Assembly (NCBI GenBank): GCA_947479475.1
Contig: CANJZW010000041.1
Span: forward strand, 1 to 40,370
DNA: 40,370 nt
Direction: 5' to 3'
Source of the DNA: Chthoniobacteraceae bacterium
GTDB taxonomy: Bacteria > Verrucomicrobiota > Verrucomicrobiia > Chthoniobacterales > Chthoniobacteraceae
A model generated the notes under the pieces. The model searched no databases. It was not told the DNA's origin and saw only the letters and a program-made list of their open reading frames with translations. How positions within the stretch are numbered: position 1 is the first letter of the stretch; the number at the start of each line of letters is the position of its first letter. Below, in pieces: positions 27,831 through 34,561 of this stretch. The position numbers were made by a program, and so were the translations under genes.

Positions 27831-29117
27831 ATGAGGGATATTATTTTTATTTCCTTAGAAAATTGGGACGGCGTCTGGCGCCGGAACCAGTTTTTATGCG
27901 CGGAGTGGCTGCGACGGTTTCCCGAAATGCGGCTGCTTTTCGTGGGACGCAGCAAGGATCTCTCTCACGCCGTGCGCAGCACTTCAGCCGCCGGACTGCG
28001 GCGTCCCACCTTCCAAAAGAGCGCTGAATTCAAAGGGCTGACTTTCCTAAATCCTTTCAAGTTTCTCCCCAACTCCCTCTCTCCGTGCAGGCAGTTTAAC
28101 CTGAGCTTGCTGGCCCTTCAAATCCGTTCTGCCGCCCGCAAGGCCGGACTGCGCTCTCCGCTCTTGTGGATCAACGACCACTGTGCGGCACCGCTTGCCG
28201 GGCAGTTGAACGAACGCGCCGTGGTGTACGACATCACCGATGACTGGACGCTGATGCCCGCCGTGGGAGAGCAGGAGCGCGCACATATCCGGGCTTCGGA
28301 TGCCAGCCTGTGCGCAAAGGCAGACCTGGTGGTCGTCTGCTCAAATGCGCTGGAGCGTTCGAGGCGGGGGCTTTGTCGCAAAATCATCACCGTTCCAAAC
28401 GGTGTGGACGCAGCGCACTACAGGCCCTGTCTGACAGCGTCGCCGGATCAAATGAGCGCGCCCGTGTTTGGATACGTCGGAACCCTCCATGGCGACAGGC
28501 TTGACCTAAATCTCATCGGGGATCTTGCGCGGGCGAAGCCCGAGGCAAAAGTCGTTTTGTGCGGGCCCGATCTGCTTACAGTGGCTGAAAGAAAGAAGCT
28601 CCTTGCCGAATCTAATGTCCAATTGATGGAGCAGGTTCATTACGCGGACGTGCCACGGATCATCGCGGGTTTCGATGTGTGTATCCTGCCGCACCGCTGC
28701 ACGCCTTTTACCGAAAGCCTCAATCCCATCAAACTTTGGGAGTACCTCGCAAGCGGCAAACCCGTCGCAGCAACTCCGGTCGCGGGGTTTCGGGAACGGG
28801 CACACTTGTGTCATTTGGGGTTGGGGCGGGATGGTTTTTTGGCCGCGTGCAGCGAGGCTTTGCGAGAGGATGGTTCGCGCTCTCCGGCTCGGATCAGAGA
28901 AGCGGAGTCCAATTCGTGGAAGGCCCGCTCGGAACAACTCCTGGAGGCCTTTCGGCAGATGGGTTGGTTGGGCAGGCCAATTCCAAGGCCGCGACGTGCG
29001 AGGGCGGGTGGTTCCGGGGACGGGGGAGGGCAGAAAACCACAGATTCTACGAAAAGAAGCATGGAGGGAGAACGTGTATGGGGGGGGCAAGCGAGCCTGT
29101 GCGAGATACTTTTGTAG
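27831..29117 (+). CDS. Glycosyltransferase (GT-B fold, GT4-like)
   Basis: A 428-residue GT-B glycosyltransferase, the first gene of the plus-strand polysaccharide cluster. The start is the ATG at 27831 (MRDIIFISLENWDGVWRR); eight more in-frame codons upstream lie within the leader hairpin. Family features are WINDHCAAPLAG, VVYDITDDWTLMPA, the linker IITVPNGVDAAHYRP, VFGYVGTLHGDRLDLNLI at the start of the C-terminal domain, and SLNPIKLWEYLASGKPVAATPV, the nucleotide-sugar binding region with its acidic residue. The last 45 residues are Gly/Arg-rich and look like read-through rather than fold. The frame overlaps the next gene by 40 nt. It probably adds a sugar to a lipid-linked intermediate on the inner face of the membrane. 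Donor and acceptor are unknown. Confidence 0.8.
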   Translation: MRDIIFISLENWDGVWRRNQFLCAEWLRRFPEMRLLFVGRSKDLSHAVRSTSAAGLRRPTFQKSAEFKGLTFLNPFKFLPNSLSPCRQFNLSLLALQIRSAARKAGLRSPLLWINDHCAAPLAGQLNERAVVYDITDDWTLMPAVGEQERAHIRASDASLCAKADLVVVCSNALERSRRGLCRKIITVPNGVDAAHYRPCLTASPDQMSAPVFGYVGTLHGDRLDLNLIGDLARAKPEAKVVLCGPDLLTVAERKKLLAESNVQLMEQVHYADVPRIIAGFDVCILPHRCTPFTESLNPIKLWEYLASGKPVAATPVAGFRERAHLCHLGLGRDGFLAACSEALREDGSRSPARIREAESNSWKARSEQLLEAFRQMGWLGRPIPRPRRARAGGSGDGGGQKTTDSTKRSMEGERVWGGQASLCEILL

Positions 29118-30040
29118 GCTGCGTGGACGTGATTGTGGTTAGTTTCAACACGAAGGAACTAACGCTGCGTTGCGTCAATGCCCTTTGCTCGGAGCCGGCT
29201 GTGGCGATGGTGTGCGTTGTCGACAACGGGTCCACGGATGGCTCAAGGGAAGCTTTAATCCACCGCTCCTATGAACAAAATGTTTCTCAGGACGGCCCCC
29301 GGTTGAAGGTGGAGTGCCTCCCAGAAAATCGTGGGTTTGGCGCAGCCAATAATTTGGGAATTAGTGCGACGGGAGCCGAGTTCGTTGCGCTTATCAACAG
29401 CGATGCATTTGTCCTCAGCGGAACGCTTGAAAGGCTTTGCTCTTATTTGCGGGGGTTTCCGGAGGTGGGTCTTGTGGGGCCTCGCCTTTTGAATGCAGAT
29501 GGTAGTTTTCAGGAATCGAGGTTTGAGTTTCCAAGTCCAGGGCGTGCGTGGGCGGAGAACCTTGGATTGACCCGCTTGATGAAGCTCCAACGTCCTTGGG
29601 GAAACCCCGTCCGGGCCTGGCGAAGCGGAGTTGTCGATTGGTTGAGTGGGGCGTGTTTGCTGGTTCGCCGTGAGGTGTGGGAGCAGACGGGAGGATTCGA
29701 CGAAGATTTTTTCCTCTACTCCGAGGAAACCGACTGGCAGGTGCGCATCCGGCAGATGGGTTGGGAAATCCACTGGGTGCCAGATGCTGTCGCCACCCAT
29801 TTGGGAGGAAGCAGCGGAGCGAGTCAGAGGGACGCCATTCGAGAGCATTTTTACGAAAGTGTGGACCGCTACTTTTTGAAGCATTACGGCCGGTTTGGAG
29901 CCTGTTCTTTGCGTTGCGCTACCATTGTGGGGGCGGCGTTGCGTTGGGTCGCGGCGGTGCTTAGTTCGAGTCCAACTCGGAAAAAAAACTCAGCCTGGGT
30001 GTTCCACCGACAGAGCCGGAGGCCGCTCCCTACCCGCTAA
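29078..30040 (+). CDS. GT2 family glycosyltransferase, rhamnosyltransferase-like
   Basis: A 320-residue GT-A glycosyltransferase. The start is the ATG at 29078, chosen because GGAGG (29063-29067) stands at a suitable distance upstream and the fold opens with VDVIVVSFNTKELTLRCV. Motifs are VCVVDNGSTDGS, ENRGFGAANNLGI, ALINSDAFV (a DxD-like metal site, here with a single Asp), DWLSGACLLVRREVWEQTGGFDEDFFLYSEETDW, and VATHLGGSSG. This order is typical of WbbL-like rhamnosyltransferases. It overlaps the previous gene by 40 nt, which points to translational coupling. No transmembrane helix is predicted except a weak hydrophobic patch near the C terminus. It probably extends the same glycan as its neighbours; rhamnose as donor is a guess from family resemblance. 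Confidence 0.85.
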   Translation: MGGASEPVRDTFVGCVDVIVVSFNTKELTLRCVNALCSEPAVAMVCVVDNGSTDGSREALIHRSYEQNVSQDGPRLKVECLPENRGFGAANNLGISATGAEFVALINSDAFVLSGTLERLCSYLRGFPEVGLVGPRLLNADGSFQESRFEFPSPGRAWAENLGLTRLMKLQRPWGNPVRAWRSGVVDWLSGACLLVRREVWEQTGGFDEDFFLYSEETDWQVRIRQMGWEIHWVPDAVATHLGGSSGASQRDAIREHFYESVDRYFLKHYGRFGACSLRCATIVGAALRWVAAVLSSSPTRKKNSAWVFHRQSRRPLPTR

Positions 30041-30345
30041 AGTTTAACACGCGGGCTAGAGCTCCATGCCAGGTAGCTACTAAAAATCGCAATTGCCACA
30101 AGTGCTGAACAACTGAAAGTCTCGTGGTTCCGTTCGGAGGCTGTCGTGAGGTGGGGTGAGCCACCCGTAAAAGGGGGGCACTCGGTTGCGGCGTTGCGAT
30201 TAGGGGGTGGCTCCGGTTCAGGTTTAAAGGGGGCGGAAAAAAGGGGAGGAAAAAGAGGGCGGAGAGGGCGGGAGTTCTTTAGGCGGACATCAGGATTTGA
30301 ATGGGTTGCGGCAATGGATGTGGACTGGTTGGCAAAAGGTTTTTT
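30041..30345. other. Intergenic gap with polypurine tract
   Basis: The 305 bp between the GT2 gene and the ligase-like gene hold no gene I can support. From about 30227 to 30276 the plus strand is almost pure purine (runs of G and A with two or three C residues), which could form unusual DNA or RNA structure. No promoter is evident. Confidence 0.35.
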
Positions 30346-31581
30346 ATGGGGCAGGAATATCTTTGGCTCATCGCACCTTTTGGACTGATTTACGCAGCTT
30401 TTTTTTGGGCCGTGTCGATCAGGGTGCCGTGGGTCCCTCTCGCCCTGATTTTCGGCCTGGCTCCCTTTCAGAATGATATTTCTGCGATGGGAGGGCTTCA
30501 TTTTTCTCTCGCGGAAGTTCACCTGCTTCTTTCCGTTCCGTTGCTTTTTCTGAGTGGTTGGCGGGGAGGGCTTGGGTGGATGAGTCTGGGGTTATGGGGC
30601 GGGCTTGGGTTGACGTTTCTTTTAACTCTCCCGAATTGGCGTGAGACCTCTGCCGTTTCCCTCGTTCAGATGGGTTTGTATTGGGTTGGGGCGGTCGCTG
30701 TTTTTTCAAAGCTGCCGCAGCGCAAGAGTGATTTAGAGGCCGCGTGGTTGGCGCTCATCTGTGTCGGCTGCATTCTCGCGGCGGGGGCGATTTTCAGTCG
30801 GTCGAGTTATTTTTGGGGGTTGCATAAAAACGGAGTGGGAGCGTCGTTGGCCTCTGCCTTCATTTTGGCCGTGGAGTGCTGGGCGTCGGCCGGTAGGCGG
30901 ACTCGTTTGTTGTACCTCGGGGCTCTTTTGTGGATCTCAGCCGCCCTGATCCTGGTCTTGTCCAGGGGTGCCTGGATTGCAGGTGCCGTCGGAGTCTCTT
31001 TCCTGCTGGCTTGGCGTGGACAGTACCGCCGCCTTTTACAACTTGGAATGCTTTTGATTCCTTTGGTGGCCTTGATGTGGACGATGCTGCCGACTCAATC
31101 CAAAGAGTATGCCACAAGCTTTGATTCGAATCGGTACAACATTAAGGCTAGGGTGTTGAACACGGAATGGGCGATTGAACAATGGAAGGGAAGCCCGCTG
31201 ACGGGTGTGGGGGCAGGATTACGCAAGGAATACGATGCCACCAACGTGCTGTGGCTGACTTTGGCGGAGACCGGGCCCCTGGGGTTGCTGGCATTCGTCT
31301 TTGTCCATGGCAGAGTCTTGGGCGGGGTGTGGGGGCGGCGTTCCTGGCGGAAGCCGGGTGTGAGTTCCCCTCTTGCTTTGGCCGGAGCGATGGTTGCCGC
31401 CAAATTCATGCACGGAATGGTGGACCATTATTGGAGTCGAGGCGCCATTATGATCGCCTGGGCCTCGGTGGGAATGGCCCTGTATGAAAGCGGCCTGATT
31501 TCCGGACAAAACTCAAAAACGGTGCGTTACCAGAAGTCGCGCCTTGCTTCTCAAGGTACCGCTCCAAACAAAAATGAGTGA
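30346..31581 (+). CDS. O-antigen ligase/polymerase-like membrane protein (Wzy/WaaL family)
   Basis: A 411-residue integral membrane protein with about ten hydrophobic helices. It starts at the ATG at 30346 (MGQEYLWLIAPFGLIYAAFF), with AAAGG about 7 nt upstream; an open stretch of 15 codons before it is not hydrophobic. The O-antigen ligase-family signature lies in the middle: VLSRGAWIAGAVGVSFLLAW, then a large outside loop with NTEWAIEQWKGSPLTGVGAG. The conserved Arg in SRGA and the loop after it are typical of WaaL/Wzy proteins. Such proteins polymerise or attach lipid-linked glycans at the outer face of the inner membrane. It lies between glycosyltransferases, so it should act on their product. 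Polymerase and ligase cannot be separated by sequence. No Wzx flippase is seen in the window. Confidence 0.82.
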   Translation: MGQEYLWLIAPFGLIYAAFFWAVSIRVPWVPLALIFGLAPFQNDISAMGGLHFSLAEVHLLLSVPLLFLSGWRGGLGWMSLGLWGGLGLTFLLTLPNWRETSAVSLVQMGLYWVGAVAVFSKLPQRKSDLEAAWLALICVGCILAAGAIFSRSSYFWGLHKNGVGASLASAFILAVECWASAGRRTRLLYLGALLWISAALILVLSRGAWIAGAVGVSFLLAWRGQYRRLLQLGMLLIPLVALMWTMLPTQSKEYATSFDSNRYNIKARVLNTEWAIEQWKGSPLTGVGAGLRKEYDATNVLWLTLAETGPLGLLAFVFVHGRVLGGVWGRRSWRKPGVSSPLALAGAMVAAKFMHGMVDHYWSRGAIMIAWASVGMALYESGLISGQNSKTVRYQKSRLASQGTAPNKNE

Positions 31582-31622
31582 AGGGTGAAGGTCTGTGGGT
31601 GGGGTTAAAAAGAGAGGGGTGA

Positions 31623-32813
31623 ATGGTGAACTTAGAGCAAACAGCGTCCAATCAAACCGCAACCCAAATTGCCAGCCCGCTGCGTGTGGCGCTTTGTTAT
31701 TCGGACTGTCACAATCGAGGCGGGGTAGAGCGGGTGATGTTGCAGGCGGCCCTTTTTTTACAAAGGAAGTGCCAGGTATCCGTGTTGTCTCGGTCGTTTC
31801 CTGAAACCGTCAAGGCGTCGAAAGCGGTGGAGTCTCTTCCTTTGGGGGGAATTCAGCTGCCTTTTGGCTTTGCCCTACCCCAGGTTCAAAATAGAACGGA
31901 AAAGTTGGTTGGTTCCCGGCATTTTGACGTCGTCGCGGGCTTCGGGGTGCAGGCGCCCTGTGACAGTGTGGTTTGGGTTCAAAGCGTCCATGCCGCTTGG
32001 TGGGAGACCTCCCGATCGCAAAGGAAAGGTTGGGGGCGTTGGGTTCAGGCGATGAACCCGTTTCATAGAATTGTTTTGAGGATGGAAGACGAGTTTTTCA
32101 GGCGGCACCGGTTCCGGCGACTGATCGCCTTGACCACGGATGTCAGAGATGATTTGGGCCGATTTTATGGAGTTGAGCCAGGTGAGGTGGATGTTCTTCC
32201 CAACGGGTTTGGCGCTTTGGAGTTTAACGTCGGGCTCCGGGAGTTGCACCGGTGGTCTCTTCGGCGGATGTTGCGAATACCGGAGGAGGCGTGGGTGGTA
32301 CTTTTTGTGGCGAATGAGTGGGAGCGGAAGGGGCTTCTGCCTTTGCTTGAGGCGATGGCTTCGCTGAAGGAAAAAGGCGCGCACATTGTCGTGGCAGGAC
32401 GTTTGCCTAAAGCATTTATTGAAAAACGCGCGGCAAAATTGGGACTGCAGGGCAGGGTGCATGTGGTGGGGCCGACAGGACATGTAAACCGTTGGTTTGG
32501 AGTGGCCGATGCGTTCGCTCTTCCCACCGTGTATGAAGCTTGGGGGATGGTCATCGTTGAGGCATTGGCCTCGGGACTGCCTGTGCTTACAAGTCGAAGC
32601 GCGGGCGCGGCGGTGGCGGTTCGGGAGGGACTTAGCGGGTACCTTTTGGAGGACCCCTCAGATGTCCGGGAAATTGCAGCGGGATTGCAAAAATTGAGAA
32701 GCGGTGTGGCATGGAATGCAGATCTGATTTCGGCCTCCGTTTCGGAATACGAATGGGCCAAGGTTTTTGGAAGGTACGAGCGTATTCTTCGCGCGAGCGC
32801 GGGGCTTCGATGA
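31623..32813 (+). CDS. Glycosyltransferase family 4 protein
   Basis: A 396-residue GT4 enzyme (GT-B fold). The N-terminal acceptor domain opens with LRVALCYSDCHNRGGVERVMLQAA, the usual 'GG.ER' glycine turn. The C-terminal domain begins near AWVVLFVANEWERKGLLPLLEA, carries HIVVAGRLPK and HVVGPTGHVNRWFGVADAFALP, and has the donor-binding E-x7-E motif in YEAWGMVIVEALASGLPVLTS. The ATG at 31623 is preceded by a GAGAGGGG ribosome binding site. It lies 41 nt after the ligase-like gene, so it is probably co-transcribed. Resemblance to heptosyl- or glucosyltransferases of the WaaG type is noted, but the sugar is not determined. Confidence 0.88.
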   Translation: MVNLEQTASNQTATQIASPLRVALCYSDCHNRGGVERVMLQAALFLQRKCQVSVLSRSFPETVKASKAVESLPLGGIQLPFGFALPQVQNRTEKLVGSRHFDVVAGFGVQAPCDSVVWVQSVHAAWWETSRSQRKGWGRWVQAMNPFHRIVLRMEDEFFRRHRFRRLIALTTDVRDDLGRFYGVEPGEVDVLPNGFGALEFNVGLRELHRWSLRRMLRIPEEAWVVLFVANEWERKGLLPLLEAMASLKEKGAHIVVAGRLPKAFIEKRAAKLGLQGRVHVVGPTGHVNRWFGVADAFALPTVYEAWGMVIVEALASGLPVLTSRSAGAAVAVREGLSGYLLEDPSDVREIAAGLQKLRSGVAWNADLISASVSEYEWAKVFGRYERILRASAGLR

Positions 32814-32895
32814 ACGCAAAAAGAGGGGTGGATGCGGGAAAGAATGTTTTTTTGCGCGTTCCTTGAGTCAAAAACGTCTGTTTTCAGCACGAATT

Positions 32896-32936
32896 TATAA
32901 TGATCAAAACGGTCGCTTTTACCGGGGAGGCAGCTA
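32896..32936 (+). promoter_or_regulatory. -10 element and ribosome binding site of the second GT4 gene
   Basis: A perfect TATAAT (32896-32901) lies 36 nt before the ATG at 32938. No good -35 is present at 16-18 nt. The strong Shine-Dalgarno GGGGAGG (about 32924-32930) supports the chosen start. The 14 bases at 32899-32912 also occur at 27725-27738 in front of the first glycosyltransferase. Confidence 0.4.
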
Positions 32937-32937
32937 A

Positions 32938-34053
32938 ATGCGCACAATGATTTGGACGGATTCAGACTGCTTTGCCGGAACCGAGCGGCACTGCCTGGAG
33001 TTGGCTCAAGGGCTTGGAACCATGGGGGTCTCAGCCCTTGTCGGGAGTCGGCCGGGCGCGCCTCTGGCAAGCCGGTCGGAGGAGGTGGGAGTCCGGACTG
33101 TGAGCCTAGACGCAGCCTCCGCTCCGTGGGCGGCGGTGGAGACGGTTGCGCAGCTTTTGAAGACGCGAAAGCTGGATGTCGTTCATGCCCACAATGGCGT
33201 CACCACATTCCTGTCCTGTGTGGCGGCGCTGCGGGCAGGCCGTGGGAAAGTAATCACGACCCAGCATTTCATCCGTCCGGCACGCCAGGGAAGGCGAGGG
33301 GTGGCCCGTGTCTTTTCCCAGACCCTCCACCGCTGGATGAGGCCAAGAATCTCCCGTTGGATTGCCATCTCACGCGCGGTTGCGCGCGCGATGGAGGAGC
33401 GGGGGGACGCACCGAGCGGAAAAATTCGCGTCGTAATGAACGGAGTGGCTGCGCCTATGGAGAACGAGCCCGAACGGCTGGCTGCACGCCGCCAGATCGG
33501 CCTCTCGGAAGGGGCGTTTGTGATCTTGTGTCCAGCTCGATTGGAACCGGAGAAGGGGCATGATATTCTGTTAGCTGCCTTGGCTGTACTCCGGGCTGAG
33601 AAGCACAATTTCGAAGCTGTTTTCATGGGAGGGGGCTCGTTAAGGGAGACTTTGCAACGAAGGGTCTCCGAATTAAAGCTGGGGGACTGCGTCCGCCTAG
33701 TGGGGCATCAGTCCACTCCCGAGCTGTGGATGCGCGCTTCGGATTTGGTGGTGCTGCCAAGCGCTGCGGAACCTTTCGGACTAGTTCTTCCGGAGGCCAT
33801 GAGCAGAGGGATCCCTGTGGTAGCGGCCTCTGCCGGCGGCCCATTGGAAATTGTGTCGCCCGAGAGCGGGTTGCTGTTTTCGCCCGGAGATGCAGTGGAC
33901 CTCGCCAGCAAGCTTCTGGAGTTGATTGGCAGCCAACCCCTCTGCCGCCGACTTGGGCTTGGGGCATCGGCCCGGTGGAGGAGCCACTTTAGTTTGGCCC
34001 GCATGGCGGCAGAAATCGCCTCCGTTTATTCCGAAGTCGAGTCAAGTCCGTAG
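32938..34053 (+). CDS. Glycosyltransferase family 4 protein
   Basis: A 371-residue GT4 enzyme and the last gene of the polysaccharide cluster. The acceptor domain has TDSDCFAGTERHCLELAQGL at the N terminus and LDVVHAHNGVTTFLSCVAAL. The interdomain segment is IRVVMNGVAAP. The donor domain shows FVILCPARLEPEKGHDILLAAL, AVFMGGGSLRE, VRLVGHQSTPELWMRASDLVVLPSAAEPFGLVLPEAMSRGIPVVAA with the E-x7-E pair, and GLLFSPGD. The Shine-Dalgarno GGGGAGG and a TATAAT upstream suggest an own promoter, separated from the previous gene by 124 bp. The fold is confident; donor and acceptor are unknown. Confidence 0.88.
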   Translation: MRTMIWTDSDCFAGTERHCLELAQGLGTMGVSALVGSRPGAPLASRSEEVGVRTVSLDAASAPWAAVETVAQLLKTRKLDVVHAHNGVTTFLSCVAALRAGRGKVITTQHFIRPARQGRRGVARVFSQTLHRWMRPRISRWIAISRAVARAMEERGDAPSGKIRVVMNGVAAPMENEPERLAARRQIGLSEGAFVILCPARLEPEKGHDILLAALAVLRAEKHNFEAVFMGGGSLRETLQRRVSELKLGDCVRLVGHQSTPELWMRASDLVVLPSAAEPFGLVLPEAMSRGIPVVAASAGGPLEIVSPESGLLFSPGDAVDLASKLLELIGSQPLCRRLGLGASARWRSHFSLARMAAEIASVYSEVESSP

Positions 34054-34342
34054 AAAAGGCTCGGTAGGTCAACGCGTCAAGAGGACTTTGTGCTGAACTT
34101 CCGAAGCCTAAGACATCCTGACGTCTACCTGAACCATCTCGTTGGAAGAGGAATCTTACTGATCTCAATTCCCTCTTCTTTCCGCAAGGTTACAGTGACG
34201 AATAGGGCAGAGCGAGATCAGGAACAGATCATCTCAATCCGAGAAAAGAGTTTCACCTGCCAGTATCTTTCTGAATCCCCAATGGGGCGAAAGCTCAACG
34301 GCCCCAGATTGAAACGAATTGAAGCCGTAAGGGCTTGAAAAA

Positions 34343-34434
34343 TGGCGGAAGGGGCGGGATTCGAACCCGCGGTGAGTATAACCCCACGTTCGATTTCGAG
34401 TCGAGTGCCTTAAACCGGACTCAGCCACCCTTCC
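34343..34434 (-). tRNA. tRNA-Ser (CGA)
   Basis: On the minus strand a full class II tRNA folds. The 7-bp acceptor is GGAAGGG/CCCTTCC. The D arm contains GCTGAG. The anticodon loop CTCGAAA gives anticodon CGA. A 5-bp long variable arm and a T arm GCGGG-TTCGAAT-CCCGC follow, then G73 and an encoded CCA. The long variable arm and the G73 discriminator agree with serine. The top pair of the anticodon stem is a C-A mismatch. Confidence 0.93.
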
Positions 34435-34561
34435 GTTTGGTAAGAGTTAAGTTAATCTCGAAGCGGGGCCGTGCAAATCTAAAATCTAGTTTTTTATAAG
34501 CGCGCCCCTGTTCGGCCAGGCAATGGTTTCAAATGAATCCCAGCCCAACTCCGCCTCAGGA

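Noticed and set aside
34090-34338. 82-codon frame between the last transferase and tRNA-Ser
   Set aside because: No recognisable motif or ribosome binding site, and composition is not gene-like.
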